Assembly: GCA_036501535.1 (NCBI GenBank)
Contig: DASYAE010000052.1
Span: 1-6,076 of the forward strand
DNA: 6,076 nucleotides
Source: DASYAE01 sp036501535
Lineage (GTDB): Bacteria; Actinomycetota; Actinomycetes; Streptomycetales; Catenulisporaceae
Direction of reading: 5' to 3'
The notes below the pieces were generated by a model. That model ran no database searches. It was not told the origin of the DNA and was given only the letters and a program-made list of their open reading frames with translations. The translations under genes and the position numbers were made by a program. This document shows positions 1 to 5,569 of this stretch, in pieces (position 1 is the first letter of the stretch; every line of letters starts with the position of its first letter).

Positions 1-1047
1 GGCAGCAAGCCGGGGCGCAGGACGACGGCCGGACTGCAGTACGAACGCTGACTTACCCAGCCGCTCCCGCCACGGCGCAGCCGACGACCACGCCGGATGC
101 ACGGCGAAGAACCGGGACCAGACGGCAGGACCGGCAGAAGCCTGAGGACTGTGCTGCTGACGACTGTGCACCCGACGGTTTGGATCGGCGCCCGCGTCGA
201 CGTCCGCACCCCCTTCGTGCGCTGCGATGGTCAGCGACGCGGGGACCGGCTCCCACCACCGCTCGAACCGCAGCAGCCGGGAGTACAGCTCCCGCGGCGC
301 CCCCTCGCGCCGCACCGCCGGCGGCCCGTAGATCATGCGCGCCGGGGCCGGCTGGTCGGCCGCCTGCCAGCGCGTGTCCTGCGAGAGGCGTAGCCGGTCG
401 GTCCGATTCGGCAGTGCCGCGTGCGAGGTGAGGCAGTGGAAGAGCAGCACGTCGCCGACCTCGAAGTCGGCGGTGGCCCAGTCCGGCTGATCCGGCCGGT
501 CCGGCGACAGCGTCCGGGGCAGCAGCGGCGGGCCGAGATGACTGCCGGGGAGCACGGCGAGTCCGCCGAGCCGCACCGGGACCGGCATCAGTGGGACCCA
601 GGTGGTCAGCATGTCGCACACCCGCGAGCCGATGAAGTCCTGATGGACGAAGCGGCCACGCGCGACGCCCGCGCCCTCCTCGGGATAAATCGCTCGCAGC
701 ACCTTGACCGGATACGAGAACGCATCCGCGCCGAGCACGCCGCGCACCGTGCCGCGAAGCTGCGGCAGGTACGGGATCCGGTTGAACGGCCTGGTCGCAG
801 AGGCCGCGAGGAACCCGCGATCGCGCAGAGCGTCGGCCACGTTGACCGCGCGCGGCGGCGTCGAGGGCCTGCCGGTCGCGTCGGTCCAGCCGTCGTCCGC
901 CAGCGCCGAGGCCACCGCGGCGCCGGCCTGAACCACCGGCCCGGCGGGCAGCAGGCCGCGGAAGAATAAATAGCCGTACACACTCAGGCGTGCCCGCAGC
1001 GACTCCGGGTCGCCGGCCAGCGCACCGGAGTCGATCAACTCCTTCAC
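1..1047 (-). CDS. PhyH-family Fe(II)/2-oxoglutarate dioxygenase (C-terminus cut by window edge)
   Basis: Reading the minus strand from a GTG at 1047 gives 349 codons with no stop, so the gene continues beyond position 1. The protein starts just before the fold's usual opening (YGYLFFRGLL, residues 24-33). An HxD iron-binding motif follows at His135-Gln136-Asp137, then a WVPL segment and GGLAVLPGSH (161-170). The distal histidine is probably His209 in FHCLTSHAALPNR, with Arg218 or Arg220 as the likely 2-oxoglutarate carboxylate ligand. These are the hallmarks of PhyH-type non-heme iron oxygenases, which hydroxylate small or lipid-like substrates using 2-oxoglutarate and O2; the substrate here cannot be predicted. 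The recognisable domain ends near residue 270. At least 75 further residues, rich in Ala, Gly, Arg and Gln, follow without clear homology. The start is uncertain: only a GGA lies 4-6 bases upstream, and the frame stays open further upstream, but no better start was found. Confidence 0.8.
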   Translation of the reverse strand, partial: MKELIDSGALAGDPESLRARLSVYGYLFFRGLLPAGPVVQAGAAVASALADDGWTDATGRPSTPPRAVNVADALRDRGFLAASATRPFNRIPYLPQLRGTVRGVLGADAFSYPVKVLRAIYPEEGAGVARGRFVHQDFIGSRVCDMLTTWVPLMPVPVRLGGLAVLPGSHLGPPLLPRTLSPDRPDQPDWATADFEVGDVLLFHCLTSHAALPNRTDRLRLSQDTRWQAADQPAPARMIYGPPAVRREGAPRELYSRLLRFERWWEPVPASLTIAAHEGGADVDAGADPNRRVHSRQQHSPQASAGPAVWSRFFAVHPAWSSAAPWRERLGKSAFVLQSGRRPAPRLAA

Positions 1048-1069
1048 TCGTCCAGCGTACGTCGCGCGC

Positions 1070-1097
1070 TGTATAGAGAGCGTCAGTGCCGATTCAG
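1070..1097 (-). promoter_or_regulatory. Possible promoter of the dioxygenase gene
   Basis: On the minus strand a TATACA hexamer (1075-1070) lies 22 bases upstream of the GTG start and is a good -10 match. The best -35 at normal spacing is CTGAAT (1097-1092, 16-base spacer), which matches TTGACA at only three positions. The initiation point would fall near 1062, giving a leader of about 15 bases. This is a weak prediction based on hexamer similarity only. Confidence 0.25.
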
Positions 1098-1243
1098 CGC
1101 CGAGCCCTCCGCCGCGTCCACAGCGTGGCCGGGTACGCCGCGATTCGCCCGCTCCTCGCCATTTTCTTCCACCAAATTCGAACACGGCATTGACCGTCTC
1201 CGTGCCCTGCGCCGACCCTTCATCCCAGGACCCCGGCTCCGGC

Positions 1244-1265
1244 CCGCCCGAGCTGTCTCGGGCGG
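1244..1265 (+). promoter_or_regulatory. 9-bp hairpin upstream of the protease gene
   Basis: CCGCCCGAG at 1244-1252 and CTCGGGCGG at 1257-1265 are perfect inverted copies with a 4-base CTGT loop. The structure ends 66 bases before the protease start. It could be an mRNA leader structure, a regulator-binding inverted repeat, or a terminator without a T-tract. The sequence alone does not distinguish these, and the base-pairing is the only evidence. Confidence 0.4.
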
Positions 1266-1331
1266 TCGCGTTTGCAACGTGCCAATGAGCCGGAGTCCGC
1301 ATCCCCGCCCACGGGAAAGAAGGTCGACACA

Positions 1332-2396
1332 ATGCACCACTTCCGCAATACACGCTCCCTGATTCGGGTGATCGCGGTGGCGTCCGCGGTCGCGCTCGCG
1401 GCCGCAGCCGTGCCGGCGGCCGAGGCCTCCGCGGCGCCGGCCGCGCCGAAGTCGCCGTACACGGCGGTCACGTCCCCGCGCGTCTCGTCCGCCGCCGCGG
1501 CCAGGACGCGGGCCGCGGACCTCGCCTACTGGACTCCGCAGCGCCTGCGGAACGCCAGGTCGGGCGGCCTGCTCGCCCCGAAGGGGGAGGCCGCGCAGGC
1601 CTCGCACCCCGCCGCCGCGCAGCCCGCGCCCGCGACCGCCGTCCACACGGTCGCGCCGGTCGAGGGCAAGGAGAAGGCGCACAAGGCTTCCGTCAAGGCC
1701 TCCGTGTCCGCGGCCGGCGCCGCCGTCTCGCCGGACCTGGGCACCGTCTACGTCACCCCGGCGATCGGCAAGGTCTTCTTCTCGGTCGGCGGCGGCGACT
1801 ACGCGTGCTCCGCCTCGTCGGTCAACAGCAGCTCGGGGGAGCTGGTGATCACCGCGGGGCACTGCGTCTACTCGGTCGGCGACCAGTCCTGGGTCAGCAA
1901 CTTCGTCTACATCCCGGCCTACGCCAACGGGAACGCGCCGTACGGCACCTGGAGCGGGGTGGAGTTCTCGACCTTCTCCGGGTTCATCAGCTCCGGCGAC
2001 GACACCCTCGACACCGGCTACGTCGCGGTCAGCGGCCCCGGCAACCTGGTCGCCACGGTCGGCGGCATGGGCATCGAGGCGGGCTACAGCTCGTTCTCGG
2101 ACCCGCTGTTCACCATGGGGTATCCGTCCGGCTCGCCGGAGAACCAGGCCTATTGCTACGCCACGGCCACGATCAACACCTCCGACGGCCTGGTCTTCAT
2201 GCCGTGCTCGCAGGGTCCCGGCGCCAGCGGGAGCCCCATCCTGGACAACTACGACACCACGTCGGGGCTCGGCACCCTCGCCAGCGACCTGACCCTGATC
2301 TGGAGCTACTCCGATGGGTCTACGGCGAATTCCGGGCCCGTCTTCGGTGACGCGCAGTGGAACGAATACCTGTCGATGGGCAGCGTGACCGTCTAG
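1332..2396 (+). CDS. Secreted trypsin-like (S1-type) serine protease, preproprotein
   Basis: The ATG at 1332 is chosen because AGAAGG (1318-1323) lies 8 bases upstream and a signal peptide follows at once: basic N-terminus (Arg5, Arg8, Arg12), hydrophobic run at 13-27, and an AxA-type cleavage site near Ala32-Ser33-Ala34. A TTG at 1272 would add 20 residues that spoil the signal peptide. The product is 354 aa. Residues 35 to about 140 are Ala/Pro/Lys-rich, resembling a pro-region. The catalytic domain starts near GKVFFSVGG (146-154). The triad is His177 (TAGHC), Asp227 (LDTGYVAV) and Ser299 (GPGASGSP). Cys159-Cys178 and Cys275-Cys292 are likely disulfides. SGSP after the nucleophile resembles the V8/glutamyl-endopeptidase branch rather than the usual trypsin SGGP. 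The predicted product is an exported extracellular endopeptidase; its specificity is unknown. It appears monocistronic, with a terminator directly downstream. Confidence 0.88.
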   Translation: MHHFRNTRSLIRVIAVASAVALAAAAVPAAEASAAPAAPKSPYTAVTSPRVSSAAAARTRAADLAYWTPQRLRNARSGGLLAPKGEAAQASHPAAAQPAPATAVHTVAPVEGKEKAHKASVKASVSAAGAAVSPDLGTVYVTPAIGKVFFSVGGGDYACSASSVNSSSGELVITAGHCVYSVGDQSWVSNFVYIPAYANGNAPYGTWSGVEFSTFSGFISSGDDTLDTGYVAVSGPGNLVATVGGMGIEAGYSSFSDPLFTMGYPSGSPENQAYCYATATINTSDGLVFMPCSQGPGASGSPILDNYDTTSGLGTLASDLTLIWSYSDGSTANSGPVFGDAQWNEYLSMGSVTV

Positions 2397-2414
2397 CCCT
2401 TGAGCCCTACACGT

Positions 2415-2449
2415 CCCCCTGGCTGGGCGAATGCCGCCGAGCCGGGGGG
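2415..2449 (+). terminator. Intrinsic-type terminator after the protease gene
   Basis: A two-part hairpin begins 19 bases after the protease stop. The outer stem pairs CCCCCTGGCT (2415-2424) with AGCCGGGGGG (2440-2449), with one G-U wobble. An inner GGCG/CGCC stem (2426-2429 with 2435-2438) closes an AATGC loop. No uninterrupted T-tract follows, only a TTT about nine bases on, which is common for actinobacterial terminators. It insulates the protease gene from the furA promoter. Confidence 0.6.
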
Positions 2450-2500
2450 CCTTCACGTTTGGGCGGGGCCGGTCGGGGTCACCTGTGTGGCTCCCATCAA

Positions 2501-2537
2501 CTTGATTGATTCAAGAAAATGCGGAAAGATCGCGCAA
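2501..2537 (+). promoter_or_regulatory. furA promoter with overlapping FurA-type operator, possibly leaderless
   Basis: CTTGATTGATTCAAG (2501-2515) is an inverted repeat, with arms CTTGA/TCAAG around TTGAT, in an AT-rich island that contrasts sharply with the flanking GC-rich DNA. TTGATT (2502-2507) inside it matches -35 at four of six positions. Seventeen bases later comes a weak -10, AAAGAT (2525-2530). Initiation about 8 bases after that would fall on the GTG at 2538, so the message could be leaderless. In Mycobacterium tuberculosis FurA protects an AT-rich site within about 45 bp of furA, and the position here fits that arrangement. The operator assignment is inferred from position, composition and symmetry. 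Confidence 0.6.
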
Positions 2538-2975
2538 GTGCGTGCGACGACGGATTTCGAACACATGTTGCGCGGGGCCGCGCTGCGTGTGACGCGTCCG
2601 CGGGTGGCCGTGCTGGCCGCGGTGTACGCCAATCCGCACGCCGACACCGATTCGATCATCGGCGTCGTGCGCGAGGATCTGAGCGAGGTCTCGCACCAGG
2701 GCGTCTACGACGTGCTGCGTGCGCTGACCGCGGCCGGCCTGATCCGGCGCATCCAGCCGGCCGGCCTGGTGGCCCGCTACGAGTCCCGGGTCGGCGACAA
2801 CCACCACCACGTCGTCTGCCGCTCGTGCGGCGTCATCGCCGACGCAGACTGCGCTGTGGGCAGCGCGCCCTGTCTGACCGCCTCCGACGACCACGGCTTC
2901 GCGATCGACGAGGCCGAGGTCATCTACTGGGGCCTCTGCTCCGACTGCTCCACCGCGACCGCGCCCAGTCCTTGA
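2538..2975 (+). CDS. furA: FurA-type Fur-family transcriptional repressor
   Basis: The product is 145 aa from GTG 2538. The reading frame is open back to 2400, but the extra 46 residues resemble no Fur protein and would cover the operator, while VRATTDFEHMLR matches a normal Fur N-terminus. The N-terminal winged helix includes LRVTRPRVAVL (16-26) and a recognition-helix region near SHQGVYDVLRALTAAGLI (52-69). The metal-binding and dimerisation half contains VGDNHHHVVC (85-94). Cys94/Cys97 and Cys134/Cys137 form two CxxC pairs of the structural zinc type, and additional cysteines lie at 105 and 112. The sequence closely resembles mycobacterial FurA and streptomycete FurA/FurS, which sense peroxide and repress the adjacent catalase-peroxidase gene. 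The neighbouring katG begins 57 bases downstream on the same strand with no terminator between, consistent with an autoregulated furA-katG operon. The start could alternatively use GGAAAG at 2523-2528 as a ribosome binding site. Confidence 0.92.
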   Translation: MRATTDFEHMLRGAALRVTRPRVAVLAAVYANPHADTDSIIGVVREDLSEVSHQGVYDVLRALTAAGLIRRIQPAGLVARYESRVGDNHHHVVCRSCGVIADADCAVGSAPCLTASDDHGFAIDEAEVIYWGLCSDCSTATAPSP

Positions 2976-3020
2976 GCCATTTGAGTCACTGCCCTGAGTG
3001 CACCGATCGATCCCTTTCCC

Positions 3021-3027
3021 GGAAGGA
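3021..3027 (+). promoter_or_regulatory. Strong ribosome binding site of katG
   Basis: GGAAGGA ends 5 bases before GTG 3033, which fixes the katG start. The 57-base furA-katG gap (2976-3032) contains only a 4-bp CACT/AGTG inverted repeat (2987-2990 with 2997-3000) and no convincing promoter hexamers. katG translation is therefore probably initiated independently on a shared furA-katG transcript. Confidence 0.7.
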
Positions 3028-3032
3028 ACCAC

Positions 3033-5264
3033 GTGTCCGACACTCCTAACGCCGTTGTTGGCGAGATGAACGACGAGAGCGCAGGCGGTTGCCCGGTCCA
3101 TGCCGGGCGCCTCAGCCATCCGACCGAGGGCGCGGGCAACCGCGACTGGTGGCCGAACCAGCTCAACCTCAAGATCCTGCGCAAGCACCAGGCCGTGGCC
3201 AGCCCGATGGGCGAGGACTTCGACTACGCCGCCGAGTTCGACGGCCTCGACCTCGACGCGCTCGCCCGGGACGTCGACGAGGTGCTGACCACGTCGCAGG
3301 ACTGGTGGCCGGCCGACTTCGGCAACTACGGGCCGTTCATGATCCGGATGGCGTGGCACAGCGCCGGCACCTACCGCATCGACGACGGCCGCGGGGGCGC
3401 GGGCGCCGGCATGCAGCGCTTCGCCCCGCTCAACAGCTGGCCCGACAACGGGAACCTGGACAAGGCGCGCCGGCTTCTGTGGCCGGTGAAGAAGAAGTAC
3501 GGCCGCCGGCTCTCGTGGGCCGACCTGATGGTCTTCGCCGGCAACCGGGCGCTGGAGACGATGGGCTTCAAGACCTTCGGCTTCGCCGGCGGCCGGGCCG
3601 ACGTGTGGGAGCCGGACGAGGACGTCTACTGGGGCCCCGAGCGCACCTGGCTCGGCGACGAGCGTTACACCGGGGATCGGCAGCTCGAGAACCCGCTGGC
3701 CGCGGTCCAGATGGGGCTCATCTACGTCAACCCGGAGGGGCCGAACGGCACCCCGGACCCGCTCGCGTCGGCGCGGGACATCCGCGAGACCTTCCGGCGC
3801 ATGGCGATGAACGACGAGGAGACCGTCGCGCTGATCGCCGGCGGCCACACCTTCGGCAAGACGCACGGCGCGGCCGACCCGGACCAGTACGTCGGCCCCG
3901 AGCCCGAGGGCGCCCCGCTCGAGCAGCAGGGGCTGGGCTGGAAGAGCACCTTCGGCAGCGGCAAGGGGCGCAACGCGACCACCAGCGGCATCGAGGTGAC
4001 CTGGACCGGCACGCCCACGCAGTGGGGCAACGACTTCTTCCAGAACCTGTTCGGCTACGAGTGGGAGCTGACCAAGAGCCCGGCCGGGGCGAACCAGTGG
4101 AAGCCGAAGGACGGCGCCGGCGCCAACACCGTGCCGGACCCGGAGGACGGCACGCTCAACCGCGCCCCGTCGATGCTGACCACCGACCTCGCGCTGCGGT
4201 TCGACCCGGTCTACGAGCCGATCTCGCGCCGCTTCTACGAGCACCCGGACGAGTTCGCCGACGCGTTCGCCCGCGCCTGGTACAAGCTGACGCACCGTGA
4301 CATGGGCCCGGTCCAGCGCTACCTCGGCCCGCTGGTCCCGCAGGAGACGCTGATCTGGCAGGACCCGATCCCCGCGGTGACCCACCCGCTGGTCGACGCG
4401 CAGGACGTGGCCGATCTCAAGGCCCGGATACTGGCCTCCGGCCTGTCCGTCTCCCAGCTGGTCTCCGCGGCGTGGGCGTCGGCCTCGACGTTCCGCGGCA
4501 GCGACAAGCGCGGCGGGGCGAACGGCGCGCGCGTGCGGCTCGAGCCGCAGCGGGACTGGGAGGTCAACGACCCCGAGGCGCTGGGGACCGTGCTGGACGC
4601 GCTGGAGGGCATCCAGCGGGCCTTCAACGGCGGGCAGTCCGGCGGCAAGCAGGTCTCGCTCGCCGACCTGATCGTGCTCGGCGGCTGCGCCGCGGTGGAA
4701 CAGGCCGCGAAGAACGCCGGCCACGACGTCCCGGTCCCGTTCACCCCGGGCCGCGGGGACACGACGCAGGACCTGACCGACGCCGACTCGTTCGCCCCGC
4801 TGGAGCCGGTCGCGGACGGGTTCCGCAACTACGTCGGCAAGGCGACCGCGCTGCCGCCCGAGTACCTGCTCGTGGACCGGGCCAACCTGCTGAACCTGAG
4901 CGCGCCGGAGATGACCGTCCTGGTGGGCGGCCTGCGGGTGCTCGGCGCCAACGTCGAGCAGTCCACGCTCGGCGTCTTCACGCACCAGGCCGGGTCGCTG
5001 ACCAACGACTTCTTCGCGAACCTGCTCGACATGGGCACCACGTGGAAGCCGGCCGACGACACCGGCACCTTCGAGGGCGTCGACGCGGTCACCGGCGAGC
5101 CGAAGTGGAGCGGCAGCCGGGTCGACCTCGTCTTCGGCTCGAACTCCGAGCTGCGCGCGGTCGCCGAGGTCTACGCGAGCGACGACGCGCAGGAGAAGTT
5201 CGTGCACGACTTCGTCGCCGCATGGGACAAGGTCATGAACCTCGACCGGTACGACCTGGTCTGA
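3033..5264 (+). CDS. katG: Catalase-peroxidase KatG
   Basis: The product is 743 aa, against 740 for M. tuberculosis KatG, so it is full length with both peroxidase-like domains. This bifunctional heme enzyme dismutates H2O2 to water and O2 and has broad peroxidase activity in the cytoplasm. The distal heme pocket is Arg105, Trp108, His109 (MIRMAWHSAG). The proximal ligand is His272 (GGHTFGKTHG) with Trp324. The covalent Met-Tyr-Trp adduct needed for catalase activity would form from Met257, Tyr231 and Trp108. Arg422 in HRDMGP corresponds to the mobile arginine (Arg418 in M. tuberculosis). Ser318 in TSGIE corresponds to Ser315, the isoniazid-resistance position, so the wild-type residue is present. 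The C-terminal domain includes the SDKRGGANGARVRLEPQ stretch (490-506) and ends MNLDRYDLV. It is the second gene of the furA operon and should be induced by peroxide through loss of FurA repression. No truncation or frameshift was seen. Confidence 0.98.
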   Translation: MSDTPNAVVGEMNDESAGGCPVHAGRLSHPTEGAGNRDWWPNQLNLKILRKHQAVASPMGEDFDYAAEFDGLDLDALARDVDEVLTTSQDWWPADFGNYGPFMIRMAWHSAGTYRIDDGRGGAGAGMQRFAPLNSWPDNGNLDKARRLLWPVKKKYGRRLSWADLMVFAGNRALETMGFKTFGFAGGRADVWEPDEDVYWGPERTWLGDERYTGDRQLENPLAAVQMGLIYVNPEGPNGTPDPLASARDIRETFRRMAMNDEETVALIAGGHTFGKTHGAADPDQYVGPEPEGAPLEQQGLGWKSTFGSGKGRNATTSGIEVTWTGTPTQWGNDFFQNLFGYEWELTKSPAGANQWKPKDGAGANTVPDPEDGTLNRAPSMLTTDLALRFDPVYEPISRRFYEHPDEFADAFARAWYKLTHRDMGPVQRYLGPLVPQETLIWQDPIPAVTHPLVDAQDVADLKARILASGLSVSQLVSAAWASASTFRGSDKRGGANGARVRLEPQRDWEVNDPEALGTVLDALEGIQRAFNGGQSGGKQVSLADLIVLGGCAAVEQAAKNAGHDVPVPFTPGRGDTTQDLTDADSFAPLEPVADGFRNYVGKATALPPEYLLVDRANLLNLSAPEMTVLVGGLRVLGANVEQSTLGVFTHQAGSLTNDFFANLLDMGTTWKPADDTGTFEGVDAVTGEPKWSGSRVDLVFGSNSELRAVAEVYASDDAQEKFVHDFVAAWDKVMNLDRYDLV

Positions 5265-5278
5265 TCCGGATCGATTCG

Positions 5279-5310
5279 CAGGGCCCTGGGCCGACCGGCC
5301 CAGGGCCCTG
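5279..5310 (+). terminator. Perfect 14-bp stem-loop terminator after katG
   Basis: CAGGGCCCTGGGCC (5279-5292), loop GACC, and GGCCCAGGGCCCTG (5297-5310) form an uninterrupted 14-bp stem starting 15 bases after the katG stop. There is no T-tract, as is usual in high-GC actinobacteria. It should end the furA-katG transcript and, being symmetric, could also block transcription from the right. Each arm contains the self-palindrome CAGGGCCCTG. Confidence 0.85.
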
Positions 5311-5569
5311 TGCGCACTCAGAGCGCCGTCGGAGATCCGGTCCGGCGTGAAAGTTCCCGCGGAGCGCATCCGGGTGACCGGGGTCGCGCGCGCGGCGGAC
5401 TGCGGGCGCCGCCCGGAGAACCGTTCCGACGGTACTGTTCCGTTGGGTGGTGGTGGGTGATCCGTTCGTGTCGATCCGGTCCCGGGCCGGGTCGGTGGCC
5501 GCGTGCAGGGATCAGTGAGGCTGTACCGTACCGCCCGGCAATGCGAACGATGAGACGCGAGGTTTCGAC
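5311..5569. other. Intergenic region before the signal peptidase gene
   Basis: These 259 bases lie between the katG terminator and the next start codon. I see no supported coding region, RNA gene or clear promoter. Local features are a GC-rich short inverted repeat (GCGGCG/CGCCGC around 5391-5413) and a G/T-rich tract near 5443-5461. A frame open across most of the region gives an Arg/Pro/Gly-rich product without recognisable features and is not called. A promoter for the downstream gene is expected here but could not be placed. Confidence 0.5.
5559..5562 (+). promoter_or_regulatory. Ribosome binding site of the signal peptidase gene
   Basis: GAGG lies 7 bases upstream of GTG 5570 and is the main reason for choosing that start. 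The reading frame is closed upstream by TGA at 5516-5518, and no ATG occurs in frame between that stop and 5570. Confidence 0.55.

Larger units (their letters stand above)
1048..1331. other. Divergent intergenic region between dioxygenase and protease genes
   Basis: These 284 bases separate two divergently transcribed genes and should carry both promoters. The stretch around 1161-1180 (attttcttcc accaaattcg) is clearly more AT-rich than its surroundings. A TTGACC at 1190-1195 would serve as a plus-strand -35, but no acceptable -10 hexamer lies 16-19 bases downstream, so no protease promoter is called. A hairpin at 1244-1265 is listed separately. No RNA gene or small coding region is supported. 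Confidence 0.6.

Noticed and set aside
421..983. Open frames on both strands overlapping the dioxygenase (plus 421-969, minus 606-983 and 53-619)
   Set aside because: All give Arg/Pro/Ala-rich sequence with no motifs. The third minus-strand frame, open from 1047 to 1, contains the complete PhyH signature.
1190..1218. TTGACC as a -35 for the protease promoter
   Set aside because: No -10-like hexamer is found at 16-19 bases downstream, only GC-rich sequence such as CGACCC.
1083..2456. A 457-codon open frame on the minus strand opposite the protease gene
   Set aside because: Same GC-bias artefact. The product is Arg/Gly/Ala-rich without family features and spans the protease terminator, while the plus-strand frame has a signal peptide and catalytic triad.
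2400..2537. N-terminal extension of FurA from a TTG at 2400
   Set aside because: The extra 46 residues do not resemble Fur proteins and would run through the protease terminator and the likely operator/promoter.
5263..5272. Palindrome GATCCGGATC overlapping the katG stop codon
   Set aside because: A 10-base palindrome in GC-rich DNA is easily due to chance, and it is better explained by the stop codon context next to the real terminator.
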